Shown: piece by piece, positions 11,440 to 22,963 of the stretch
Layout: each line of letters opens with the position of its first letter
Numbering within the stretch: the stretch's first letter is position 1
Source: Cristatella mucedo
Taxonomy: Eukaryota; Bryozoa; Phylactolaemata; Cristatellidae
NCBI GenBank assembly: GCA_009760855.2
Contig: WPIO01000005.1
Coordinates: forward strand, 6,476,001-6,540,000
DNA length: 64,000 bases
Direction: 5' to 3'
The notes under the pieces: generated by a model
Told to the model about the DNA's origin: nothing
Databases searched by the model: none
Seen by the model: the letters and a program-made list of their open reading frames with translations, nothing else
Program-made: the position numbers and the translations under genes

Positions 11440-12300
11440 GGCTTAACCTGCGGCTCACCGAGCGGCGTAACTCACCGCCTAATACAGTTCGGTGCTCGCC
11501 TACTCGCAGTAAGCAGCCCGCCACGAAACGAGCATTTCTGGAGCTGACCTATTTAGCGTTCCTAAAGGGGGTCGTGAGTCCGCGGCGTGAATTGGTGAGC
11601 GAGACACACGAATGGGAATTTTACTGAGCTTTATTCGCCAGCTCACCGAATCGCTGCGCGTCTAGCTCAGTTTTATCTCCACACTCCTCACACGCTCTCA
11701 CCAGCACAAGCACTCTTGCGGAGGGGATACGTCCCCACACTTAAGGCTACCTACGTCTATTGTGGGGAACGAGCCAAATAAGACGAGGAGCCCGAACCGG
11801 AGACTAGACCCAGGGCTAGGGCTCCACTTCCATCTTAACGGCAGGAATACCTCACATACCATATCAAAGCACTCTTGTGGAGGAAACACGTCTCCACACT
11901 TAGGCTGCCAGCGTCTCTAGGGGGAACGACTCAAATAGACGGAGCCCGAACCAACTCTCTCACAGCACACCAACTGCTTCCAGTTCGCACCGGCAAATAC
12001 TTTTGCCGAGACCACGTGCGTGCGCACACAAAACACAAAAAAACACGAAATGGTAACTCGGGCGCGATAGGACTGTATTCGGTGGAGTCCATCGAATCCT
12101 CCTAGCGCTGTCTCGTCCTGTTCCGTCAATCGCCGGCGAACAGCCCGTCGTCCTCTCTCGCTTTCAGAGAAATGAGTCCGACGGCGTCGAAGCGCAGCCG
12201 AAGAGAAATAGAGCAGGAGCCGAACAAAAGACCAAGAGCGAGCGTCGCTCGACTCTTAAATACAAATAAATTGAGACAATGGGGCAAGAGCTTAGTGGTA
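11440..12300. repeat. Unclassified block with a diverged 160-bp direct repeat
   Basis: Two related units, about 11703-11798 and 11861-11952, share cactcttg.ggagg, acgtc.ccacacttaggct and gagcccgaacc, with a period near 160 bp. The surrounding 850 bp is more GC-rich than its flanks and carries AATAAA near 12262. It could be a solo LTR with internal subrepeats or a diverged satellite fragment. I saw no protein of an LTR element and no clear TG...CA ends. Confidence 0.4.
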
Positions 12301-13739
12301 TTGGGGGCGCCGTGGCCCATTACGGTAAGGAATTAACACCGTCGCTAGGCCATTGGATGGGCAACCCAGTCCAGCTTGCTTGAATGCCGAATAGGTTCCA
12401 GACGATTCTTTTTGGACAGAGTTATGGCGGAGGTTGACAGGCCAGTCAACTTTAATCAGCCGCTCCCGCGGGTGGCAGACAAATTCTAAAGGCCAAAGCG
12501 CCACCACTGGTCTCAGAGCTTCTTGGCTCGCTCTTAAGCTCTTGCTCTCTAACCGCACTAGCGCTCCTCTCTGGCTCACTGCTCCAGGACGAAAAAGTTT
12601 TTGTCCGCAGAACAGTTCTTGTTCACTAAAATTAAGCCAATGCCAGCGCGGCGCTACAGCATTTTAGGGGCCATCTCCCATTTGACCCGAAAACTCAGCA
12701 CCATCTAAATACCCGGGTGCCTCCTCTCCGCTTACACATTCCTGTATTAGGGCTATACGCCGACTATTAAACTTTGATTATCGCAGTGAAAACATTTTGA
12801 AACAATTTGCAAGAAGATCGTGAAACTCATAATAGTGGGAGCGAACAGTGAACGGAACTTAAATTCTTGTAGCGCCATAATTAGAGCAGCTCACTGCGTG
12901 TGGATTTGCTTCTCAGAGTCGTAGTAGTTCCGTCACGGAAGATCATGCTGCGCCATGCGTCATCTTACCACGTGACGTGAGTATGCCATCGTGCGGCGTG
13001 ATGGACTCACTCTCTTTAATTAGTAGAGGCTCGAGATGGTGTGTTCTGAGATTATAACTCGTAATGCTGCTGGTGCCTTTTACTGTTATAGCTACGAGTT
13101 TTAAGCGATTATTTTAAAGGCACGAATAAAATCGGCCTCCACTATTCGTTCAAACTTTGAATATATTTAGTCAGTCGCGCTCTCATGTCACCTGTAGCAC
13201 AGTGTGCGAAACGGACGAAGCATAGTTAGCCGAGCACATGTCCGCCTCGAAACAAGACCCGACGAGCAGCGGGGTCGTTGGTCGATAGACCGAATCCACC
13301 CATTAACTAGCGAGCCTCCGGCGGCGATGCCGGGCAGCGTGGCATTTCGGAGGGGGGCAGGAGGAAGCACGCGGCGGCTGCGGCCAGACGCAGGGCCACT
13401 CGGCCAAGGTTCGCGCTCACCAGTGACACTGCGGGATCCTTTGGCTTCTGGTGTCCCTGTTTGAGCGAGATTCCGCCATGTCAAGCTCGCTGGCCAGCAG
13501 GCTGAGACGCTGCAACGTGAGCTGGGCAGGGGTATGTATGGGCGGTAGCAATCAATTCCAGCTCTCGTCCTTCAACGTCTACCACTGGAGCAAAGCTCAG
13601 CAGCTCCTCTGGTCTGTCGTCCACGACGAAGCTGCCACAGCGACCCAGTTCTGCCTGAGTTCCGAAGGCTTGCTGTCCAGTATTGAATCGAATTCTAGGT
13701 CCTCAGTTTGACTCACGTGTCACCTCACTCGATAGCATC
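12300..13739. other. Intronic sequence, GC-richer patch, nothing recognised
   Basis: Open frames at 13188-13711 on both strands reflect a GC-rich patch (13200-13480) and show no family motif. No repeat copy was recognised. Confidence 0.4.
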
Positions 13740-14270
13740 AGGTTACCTCTCTGACTTCCTTGCTCCTCCCGTGTGCTCTCGTGCCACCCGTTTCTCAGCT
13801 GTTTTGGTCTTAGAGTAATCATAGGCACTAAATTGAAATCTTTCGGCGATCGAGCGTTCGGCATACCGCACCGACTGCCTTGAACTCGCTTTCCGTTATG
13901 ATCACTACCTGAAATGACTATGCAGCTTCAAGTGTCCGCTAAAGACGCATCTGATCAGGTCAGCTTTTACTTGGCGCCGGTGAACCGGTCATCTTTATTC
14001 CGTTGAGCATCACGTGCGTACCTGTGCATGATTTAGTGTATGCTACGTGCCAGAGGACGTACTAAATGGTGACTCTTGCTGTCTTCATGTTTAATTAAGC
14101 GTGCTATGCTAAGAATGATACTCATTTACTTTTGCATGCTCGATACTACGTACGTCTCTAAACCCATAGGTATTGATTCTCATACAGCTAGTTGCAAAGC
14201 GCCTGGATAGATATCAAGTCCTCCGAGTGTGCAAAGTACTTGGCCTATTATTATTATAATTATTTTATTA
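13740..14270 (+). mobile_element. Decayed LINE 3' end (family C, LINE A-related)
   Basis: Contains ttcggcgatcgagcgttcgg (the CFGDRAF motif of the CR1/L2 C-terminal domain) and then text shared with 60790-61330: tccgctaaagacgcatctg, tgtgcatgattta, tttgcatgctcgatac. It ends with gcaaagcgcctggatag and AT repeats. No frame survives. It is a separate family or subfamily from A. Confidence 0.5.
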
Positions 14271-14374
14271 ATCGCATTAGGAGTCTCAGAAAAAATAGGA
14301 ATATTCAAAATCATGAAGGTTGTCGGAAACCCACTCTCTTGAGTAAAGGAGACAAAAGGTTACCGCTAACCATT

Positions 14375-14465
14375 CGATCGTGCATCCTTGGCAGCAAATG
14401 TAAAACGCCTAGACAGAGTTCCCTGAGGGGGTTACATCGATGCTTTATTGTTATCATTAAATATT
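14375..14465 (+). mobile_element. LINE A-type 3' tail fragment
   Basis: Matches the family tail: cattcgatcgtgcat, cagcaaatgtaaaacgcctagacagag, then an AT-rich end. Only the tail remains. Confidence 0.5.
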
Positions 14466-14469
14466 GAGA

Positions 14470-16777
14470 AATTTACTCAGTTTAACACCACACTGCACCT
14501 AGAGAATTGAACTGTATTAAATAGTTTGCTACAATTTTAAGGCACTAATGCAGCTAAAATTGCTTCTAAAGGGGCCTGAAAAGAAAGTGAAATATCTTTG
14601 CCTGATTGGCCTGTTGCCGTCTTAAGGGTCTAGTCAATGTTGGCAATGTTCTTTGGGAAAAAGTTTGACCAAACGTCTGTAAAAAGGCCGCACTGTTGAA
14701 AATAGTACACCAAAACACAATGAACGTCCTATCATTATCTTGACTACAAGCGCCTGATGGTGCAGAGGGATGCATTGTTATGCACTCTTTAGTTTACTAT
14801 ACCGTATGTTGCAGCTGGCGCGACTTACTTACTTTACGCGCCATTGCCCTCCTGCTATTGAGAACGCAGACGTGATGGCAATGCAGTCAATTGGACCGAG
14901 CAAGGCCACAATGGATCGCTGTACCACTGAGGCGGCGATAGGAGAGGAAGGGGCATCGGAGAAGGTTAGTGGTAATCTCGCAGAATGCACGCTGGGCGCA
15001 ACTTGCTGGGTTCATTGTGCTGGAATTGACAGTAGCGTAGATACCATCTAGATACCATCTAGATATCACCCGTTCCTTATGGTTAGTGTAAGCGTTATCT
15101 GCAAGTTCACTCGCAGTACAGCTATACAAATTCAAGTGGTAAGTTTAACGGCTGCAATCTCCGGAAAAAAATCGAGTGCCCTATTCCCCTCTCCCGTTAA
15201 TCGAGACTTAGGTATCGGATGCTTGTATACTGCAGCAGCTCCTTGCTCTCAGCGACCACGGATTGTCCACACGCAGGAATCTACCGGTTTCACGAGTTGA
15301 CCATTAACCGTCGTCCTGGCGCTAGTGCTGTAGTCTTACCGACATTGGCATCATGTATTTCGCGGCCGTTGCTTTTCACCTGCCTCGTTAGCGTGCAAAC
15401 GAGCCGCATTTTTTGATTAAAGGCTCATCAGTAGACCAGCATAGTGCATCTAGGTCTTTTTTTCAAAGAAATTCTTGCAGTTGAGGCTATTATTGTGTTA
15501 ATTGTTGGTGCCACTAATTTCCCCCCAAATTTCATACATTTTACAATTAAATTTTATGCTTCTCTCGTGGGAATTTTCAGGCCGATTTCGTAGCTTGTGT
15601 GCATCCAATGCGGAGCTCACTACATGCATAGGAAGAAGTACTTGAGCTATGCAGTCGCGCCTGCAGGCCACATCATGCAGAAGGAGGCTATTATTGTGTT
15701 AATTGTGGGTGCCAGGTTGCATAGGTATGGTGTGCTGTAGAAGATACAGTGGCTGTTTGCTGGTCTGTTCGCGTATTTACTATGGAAGCCCGAGTGCTTA
15801 GGTATGGTAGGTCTGCTAACGGAGCTGCAGTAGTTCTCGGTTAGTGTGTGCATAAAAACCAAAATTCACATTGACCTGCAAGATCAGGGCTTGTCTCTGT
15901 CAGGGTGACCTGAATTGCTGAAGCAGTTTTCGCCTTCCATGGACCGCATTTCCTCCTGTGAAATATAATGGCTATTAATTCGACTCGTGTGACTGCTGGA
16001 GACAAAGAAAATAATGTGATCTGAGGGTTTTTAAGACTACGGAACTTAATTAATTCGTTCGAAGCGACACTACAATCTATTTCTGCCGACTCTGGCACAT
16101 TTATTTCCAGACATTATTCACATTTACTTGTGGAATACTTACTTCATTGATTCTCCTGACCAGCTGCAGCTGTGGATATCCTTTTGGGATCAGATTCCCT
16201 CTTATTTTTTAATGATATTAGGCTGCTGATGACAAAGCGTTCAATGACGACAGCCCAGTGTTTTGAGTTTGCTATTCAAAACTGCAGTCTCACCGACCTA
16301 GTATTCGCGGCGTTATGGTATAGATTTAGTTAGTTAGTCGGGGCTAAACTATGGGCTTCTGTTGCTGCTCGAGCGATCGCTTATTTTTTCTTGACGCTAA
16401 TATAAATTAGCGTTGGGGCTGACAATTATTCTTGACGTGGTGTTGAGCCACCATAATCAGTTCCAGAACCATGCTCATCCCAGAGATACGCCAACGCCGG
16501 CAGTTTGCTGAGTTGTTGCCCCCCACAGAGGCGTTCCACTCTGCGTCCATTGTGTATATGAAGAGCAGACTGGAATTTCTCGACTAATGGCGAAGCTCAC
16601 CGATTGTGTAAAGAGCACAGCTCAAAGTGGAGGATTATGGATAGAAAAAATTACACTTGATATGAATGACATTTAACACAGTTGACTAGGGTTTCACTGC
16701 GATTGTAATACTAGGTAAAGCACCAGCCGTTAGGATTTTTAACTGGTTCACAGCTTGCTGCGGTCTTGCTCTTTTAG
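14470..16777. other. Intronic sequence with a dispersed 30-bp repeat
   Basis: gaggctattattgtgttaat occurs at about 15483 and 15683, each followed by tg.tgggtgcca-like text, and a 13-bp ataccatctag unit is duplicated near 15040. Otherwise nothing is recognised. A 22-bp stretch (15117-15138) lies between good splice signals but has no supporting homology. Confidence 0.4.
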
Positions 16778-16949
16778 GGATCTTCAGCGACGGTATTTTC
16801 ATGTCAGCAGATGAGCATGAAAACCGGAGATTCCACTACTCGGCTGCTCCGTAGCGATGCGACAATAGACAGCATAGAGAATCCTGGAGCTAACATTCGT
16901 GCTTATGAGCAACACCCAGTGGGCGATATTGGCACAACGATGGAGCAAG
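16778..16949 (+). CDS. Candidate SLC5A exon for the cytoplasmic loop before the last helix
   Basis: The gene still needs one or more exons that start in phase 0 and leave in phase 1 between 5942 and 22773. This stretch follows ttgctcttttag, is open for 57 codons plus one base, and ends at a weak donor (caag|gtctgc), so its phases fit both neighbours. It contains RLLRSDATIDSIENPGANI, which weakly resembles the RL..SLRNSKEERIDLDAEEENI loop of human SGLT1, and its length is close to that loop. The usual Trp after RL is missing. A shorter version could start near 16808. Two tiny alternatives with better donors also fit the phase: 18511-18529 and 15117-15138. This is inference only. Confidence 0.3.
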
Positions 16950-17940
16950 GTCTGCAGACATGTCAAATGCTTTCGGATCAACAGTGCATGGCATTAAGCC
17001 AGCAGTGGTGGCTATGACAAGGCTTATTTTGTACGTTCAACCAGGCCAAGGAGACCAGCGTCTATGTCGGGTAAACCAGCAGCACGACCTTGCTGACGAG
17101 AGGGGCCAGATGACATCTTCAAGAAACCTCGAAAAAAGCTCAACCGAGCCAAGGTTTAGTTTGTCGGAGCCGGAGGCTGAGCCTGTTCGCCTCGATCGCG
17201 TTGCAGAAGAGAGTCGTGCCGGTAGGTTGGATCAGCTTTGGCTTTGTCGCTGCACCAACAAACTCGATGAATTCTTGCACCGTCTCGCAGCAGCGTGTGA
17301 AAAAGTCAGTTCTTGTGCAGAAGGCATGTTTTCATGCAGCCCTTATTCTGCTCGTTAGAGGTGCAAATAATTATAATCAAGCAATCCACAACAGCTATGC
17401 ACTACATAGTTCTTGCAATGAAACTTTTCGGAGTACTATGGTCAATAGAATCTATAGCCTAGTGCGTTAAGATTGGTCGTGTTTTTGGTTTTCATAATTT
17501 CTTGAAATCCCGGGAAATTTAATTGTAATGTAAAGCCAAGGTAAATGTCCAGCACAAGAAAGCTATGTGATTTCTAATCTAGCACCCCAAATCTTAAAAT
17601 GTGAGCCTAATATATTTAATCTCAGTTTACTGCTAAATTTCCTTAAAATCTCAGCTAAAGTCTAGAGCTCTATGCATGATGCACTAGAACAACATTACGA
17701 AAACGAATGCGAGTTAATTTAAAATGACCTGATTGTAGGCATGGCGATTGTGGCAATTAAGGCGTAAATGATTTTATCTCATTGTTTTTCTACACATGAG
17801 CATGGACCTATATCTCTTGGCTTGGTTATAGTTGTTTTGCAAAGCATCTTTATGGGGGGATTGTTCGGTGAAGCAACTGTTAGCACTGCTTTTGTCTTTA
17901 TGCGAAAGATTAAGTACAAGTTAAGACCAGATAATTAAAA

Positions 17941-18009
17941 AACACACACATATATATATATATATATATACATACATGCATACACACACGCACATACATA
18001 CATATATAT

Positions 18010-18100
<91 letters not shown>
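17941..18100. repeat. (TA)n with CATA/CACA edge
   Basis: About 80 bp of pure TA at the right, with cacaca and catacata units at the left. Confidence 0.95.
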
Positions 18101-18101
<1 letters not shown>

Positions 18102-19142
18102 CAGCAAAAGTCTCAAAGGCTTTCGTTTGGCATAGGACTAAACAACTTATTGTCTGTCTGTGAGGTGACGAGCTAGTACCCTATCTCTGGGCTGAGATCC
18201 AGCATTGGACGCAAATGGCCATTGCAGTTACGACGGCTCTTCGTGGGTTGTGTTCGAAAACGATGCTTGCCTCGCTCCGGTGAAGAAAGCATAGTTGCTG
18301 CCGCAGCGCTTATTCCGCTCACTGATGCCTTCTGGAAAAAATAGCTCGGTAACGTGCCACCACATCGTAACTTATGTCTTTGGTTCCGGTACTGTAGTAG
18401 GCACTTCTATATTGCCCGATGAGAGCTGGGTTAAAGACGGCAAGACTTTTCGGGCGCTATGTAAATGAGGCTGTAAGATTAACTTATCGTCTCTATTCTT
18501 GTTTTCGCAGCCACTTTTCACGCAAGAAGGTATGTTTGGGTATTTTATTTTACGGCTAAAACGTAATGTAAGTCATGTTTAGCCTCGGCCATGAACGGGT
18601 TGTCCCCATTGAAATAGGATTTACAAGTAAAACAATAATGGTCGTTATTATTGAAAACCAGAAAGGTGTCTTTTAGGTCAGTCAACATAAGACTTGTATA
18701 ATGATGTATTTGAAATTACAGCCAGTGGTAAAGCCAAGTTGGAGCACGGGGCTGCTGCCCCCCTACTCTGCAAAGGTGCTGTGACACAATCATAGGCATT
18801 TAGCCTGAAATGGCTATAATAGGGTGCACGTAGCAACGCTGGGTGCGAATCCAGCGAGGAGGATCAGCCGAGAAACCGTTTTTAGGTTGCGGGGCGTACT
18901 GAAGTTAAGCCGACAGCTTGACCTACGTAGGTGCAAAAATAACCCTAGTGCTCTTAGCGATCGCCCGACGGACTCCACGAAGTGGCGTGTAGGCCGACTA
19001 ATACGCTATATTAAGCATGATGCTAGGCTGGTAGGCCAGCGAAAGAATGCCATTAGCCGAGGTTTCCAGCGATTCAACGATATTGATTAATCGCAAGAAT
19101 GGTCAGCAAGAATTGGCGGTCATGTCAGAATCAAGCTTAGGC

Positions 19143-19245
<103 letters not shown>

Positions 19246-19448
19246 AAATAAGACCCGCGAAAGAGTTCAGAGTTTCAGCTTCAATGGCTCAAGCGAGAGA
19301 CAACACTTCGAGAGAACGAAAGACCGAACCCAGGGCGGTGAGCTGCTAAGTGTAAGTTATACTTCGCAGTTGTGTTCTGGTGGTTACTTTGGTAGCCGTT
19401 CGTATCTTGTTGTGCTCTAGCGCTTCACCTTCGTGGTCGTATGTAAGT

Positions 19449-19550
19449 ATGTATCTCCGTCTGTAACTCCACAAAGCCATAAAGACTAAGTGGGTGTTAC
19501 GCAGGAGAGCTTTTTTATAGCGCAGTCACAGCTTAAGCGACTAGAGCTAA
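19449..19550 (-). mobile_element. LINE B 3'-end fragment
   Basis: The stretch from the atgtatctccgtctgtaact region to ...gcgactagagc is close to the first 100 bp of LINE B copy 2 (29052-29145), including tccacaaag, cataaagac and gtgttacgcaggagag. It is a short 5'-truncated insertion in the minus orientation. Confidence 0.75.
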
Positions 19551-20554
19551 CGATCAAAGCAATACGGAAAGAGTCCGTTTTACCACAGTAAACGAGAGAT
19601 AAAACCGGATAAAAGGAGGTTGTTTAGTTTAAACCGGTACGACCGGTTCACGCCTCCTGAAGCGCATGCCCGAAACCAGCCTTCAATAACATAGTGATTT
19701 CGGCGAACAGCTGAGGCCAGGTGTATTAGGCAAATTCACTGTATGCAATAAGCGTAAGTAGAATCGAACAGGTGCTTGCCCCATTCAAACGGTTCAGACG
19801 CCGCCTGTCATTTCACCTACTCCTAGCCACCAACTACTCATCGTCAGCGCCAAAGCGACCGCTGAAGAGATCGTTTGCTCAGCATAGGACTATTTAATTC
19901 TCCCCGAAACCCTCTAATAAAGATGATGCTCATTCTGCGTGTGAATAATGCTCCGGCAATACTTCAGTGCCAACCTGAAAGTACGGCGTCAGCACAGCAA
20001 AGTGTTGAACCACATTCAGTCTCAGTGCCTACATCGGCACAGGTGATGGTCAAGGTGATAACCTACCTCTAGCTCCCGTTATTCACTTGGGCAGTCAAAA
20101 TAAATCAAAATTCTCGGTCGAGACCAGTCATTTTGACCTACAACCTCAGCTTGCCGAAGAGATTCATCATGCGTATTAGCTTCGCTGGTGGTTCCTTCCA
20201 TAACCACATGTATCATCGGACAGTGGATTATACATACCCACGCCGTAAACAGGATAAGGCTGGCTTTGCCTTCAGCCATCCTGTTTCAGACGGAAAAGTG
20301 GCTGGAGTATTCCTGTATTGCACTTATGGTCTACTGCTTCCATGCTTCATTTTTACCTTACTCGTTCGGTAAGAGGAAGAAGGTCGGTGCATAGATTTCA
20401 AACTTCTCGCAAATCAAGTCAGCCACTAGTCACAATACAGCAAGGCGATGCAGAGAGAAGTTGACGTGGTGAAAGAGAGGAGGCACATATAATTAAAATT
20501 AATTAAGTACGGCATCGAGAAACAGACAGCCGTGTAAATTACTAAAAATTGAAC

Positions 20555-21450
20555 TTGGTTGAAAGTATCGTCGATGCAATTCATTTCCCAACTAGCCATG
20601 GCCTGCCATGCCGGGGCCTCGGTGAGTCGGTCGATTCGCTCAGCCGAGGCAACTTCCTCGACCTGCTTAGGTCCATTTGCAAACGGGACGTCAAGCACGC
20701 TCGAGCGGGCGCCACAGGACTCCATGATATGACCAGTCCCAACACTCAGAAGGATCCGTCATCGACGAGCCATTGCTCACCTCGCGTTTGTAGACGTCTG
20801 GATGACGAGCAAGGCGTGGCCTAACTACTGCTTTGTGGCGGACGAGTCGCCGAGTGATGTGGGCAAGAGGAAGAAGCTGGCTCTTGTGAATCGCTTCGTT
20901 CAGATCAAGATCGGCGTGCTTCGCGAGCGACTAGTCTACCTAAAGCACGTGACAAATATTAGGATACTGTGTGCTGAAATGGATGACATTCAGACCAATC
21001 GCAGTCGTCCGGTAGCCAATCGTCGTGGCCAGGGCTATGATGGTGCGGCCAATATGAGTGGTGAGATTAATGGTCTGCAATCCTTGATAAAGCAGCTGAA
21101 AGTGTTGGCATATTACGGGCATTATGGGCAGACAAGCTCCAGTTGGAACTAGTTTCGGCCTGCATTGATGGCGTTGCTGACACAGCCCTCTTTTTCTAAT
21201 TGGTCAACGACATTATCAGTGTGGTAACGAGTTCTTGCAAGCGAAACGACGGACTCCTTTATAAGCAAAAGAAGATCGTACAGGATCAAAGATCTGCTGG
21301 TTGATGCAGGTCGTGGCCTGAACAAGGAGACGGCACCGGCGAGCCCCGTAGATATGTGGTGGTCGTCGTTTGGAATGTGGTAAATCGCATAGTCAACATT
21401 TCTGGTCCGATCGTTGAAGTCTTGAAGTAATAAAATATCGGCGAAACCAG
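20555..21450 (+). pseudogene. hAT transposase fossil, ZMYM1-like (DUF4371 type)
   Basis: Broken frames preserve the order of a hAT transposase of the zinc-finger-MYM type. First comes GLPCRGLGESVDSLSRGNFL (family: LPFRGHDES..S.NRGNFLELL). After a frameshift near 20800 comes FVADESPSDVGKRKKLALV (family: .VDES.D.S...QL.LV.R). Then comes RRGQGYDGAANMSGEING, the hallmark RGQGYDGA.NM.G. After another shift near 21120 comes LELVSACIDGVADTALFF, a stop, and SSCKRND, and finally AGRGLNKETAP and WWSSF, which recall GRGLNQ...DTRWSSHF. With stops and shifts it cannot make an active transposase. I saw no terminal inverted repeats. It lies inside the symporter's last intron. Confidence 0.75.
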
Positions 21451-21463
21451 ATTTAAGTTGGGT

Positions 21464-21515
21464 TTGCTTCTTATTCATATTCTTATTCTTATTATATTCA
21501 TATTCTTATTCATGC
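21464..21515. repeat. Imperfect TTATTC/TATTCA simple repeat
   Basis: Repeated ttattc and atattc words make a short simple-sequence tract immediately after the hAT fossil. Confidence 0.6.
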
Positions 21516-22189
21516 TCCTAAAGTTCCGCCTGCTGAACGGATGGTTAATTGCCAGAGTCACAGGAGCAGTGGCTCTCATGGCTCGTGCGTGGTCGTGGCA
21601 TTTCGACTGCACCGCCAGCTTACCGAACTTGATGCACCAGCTTACGATGGCGCTTGAGTGACGAGATGGCCAGCCATTCACATGAATGCGTCTGGCGAGA
21701 ATCACGGACCCGCTTTGGCCTGACGCCTATCGAAAGATCACGGATACTGGCTTCGGAAGATATCCGCAGCACCAGTACGGTTTTATATGCTAACTATATC
21801 GCGTTTCTTAACCGCCATTGACACACAATGTTTTTGCAATTGGACGACTGCGCCGCTACAAGGCTGCCTCTACAAATGATTTCGCCTTATGTTTTCTTTA
21901 TACATATTCTAGGCTGTCTGTTGTTCTAATTGTCGCCGGTTGATTATCGCACGAGTTAGGACCAACCGACCACTCTGAATGCTTCCTTGCCCTAGCAAGA
22001 CGAGCCGAACCCTATAGCATGCAGTAACAACCTTCGGCATGCGAAGGGCGGCACGTGTGTACTGCTCAGAACACACTAGCCTGTTCTTAGGCGAGCTAGA
22101 ATAAATGTTTTAAGAGGATTTGGTTCTGAATTCTGGTATGCATGGTCTAGCATTTCGGTCTGTACAAAGATTCTGCTAATCCATGCAGT

Positions 22190-22262
22190 TTTCTCTGGAT
22201 AGTTAGCTCAAGGGGTCATATCGACTGTGCCTTAGAACCGGGTTCAGTCCGTGGGTCACACT
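22190..22262 (+). other. tRNA-like sequence, SINE head or tRNA relic
   Basis: ggatagttagctcaaggggt resembles the start and A box of a tRNA, and ccgggttcagtccgtgg the B box. The acceptor stem does not pair well by eye, so I do not call a functional tRNA gene. Confidence 0.35.
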
Positions 22263-22772
22263 CGTGGGGCCTAACAATTCTCGATCGCTCTGTGGACACA
22301 CTGCTATTTTTAAAATTCAGATCACTATCGTGGTCCCACCCATGGATGTAAACTTAAGAGTTCCGGTCACTCGATTAGTCCTACCCAGGTTACTTTGGAT
22401 CTTAGATGACCCCATGGGTCACCCCGTGCGTTGTAATCACGGGATCCTAGAAGCTTGGTTCTTTACGGCGGGGCACTTTCACAATGTCACAATCACTATC
22501 TCTTAGAGCTTGGTAGAGTTCTCGATGACGACGTCATTCTTTGCTGATACGTTCCTCTCTGGCTGGCATGATATGGCATGAAGCTGTTTGATAGCGGTTC
22601 ACTGTTTTTATTGTCGTCTGCAGCTGCAACTGTAAGGCGATGGCTAAGTGCTCGATGTTTGGCCGTCCTTATTATGTCACGTTTTTAGTGTTTGTTGAGT
22701 AGAGAAAGCTTAGATATTTGCCACGCCAGCCAAGCATTGTTCGCCCTGGAAGTATTCGTTTTTCAATTGCAG

Positions 22773-22963
22773 TTTCTCGGCCATGGTATAAGAAAGTTTT
22801 ATACTGGGTCTGCGGCATCGAGAATCTCAATCTTGAAGCCGAGGCCAGGGTTGAGCTCATGCACACGTGCATCGATGAGGCGCCCTTCTGGAGAATGATA
22901 ATCAACTTTAACGCTGTAATCATAATGCTCATTACCATGTTCGTGATTGGCTATTACGCTTGA
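22773..22963 (+). CDS. SLC5A symporter terminal exon with last transmembrane helix and stop
   Basis: The acceptor tttttcaattgcag precedes two bases that complete a codon, then SRPWYKKVLYWVCGIEN, an acidic linker, and CIDEAPFWRMIINFNAVII followed by MLITMFVIGYYA and a TGA stop at 22961-22963. This is the C-terminal layout of SGLT proteins: an aromatic amphipathic segment with WxCG, an acidic linker, a short ExPxW element and a final helix ending in Gly-Tyr/Phe-Tyr/Phe-Ala. Human SGLT1 and SGLT2 end in the same style. An AATAAA lies at 23282-23287, about 320 bp past the stop, and could be the polyadenylation signal. The preceding coding exon must leave in phase 1. Confidence 0.88.

Noticed and set aside
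18511-18529. 19-bp stretch between a strong acceptor and a gtatgt donor as a symporter micro-exon
   Set aside because: The phase fits, but 15117-15138 fits equally well, and neither resembles the family loop.
18790-18870. Possible tRNA-like B box (gggtgcgaatccagc)
   Set aside because: No A box at the right distance and no stem pairing seen.
20290-20368. 79-bp possible exon (ctgtttcag to ttcg|gtaaga) with symporter-compatible phase
   Set aside because: The peptide is hydrophobic (CIALMVYCFHASFLPYSF), whereas the missing loop should be hydrophilic and cytoplasmic.
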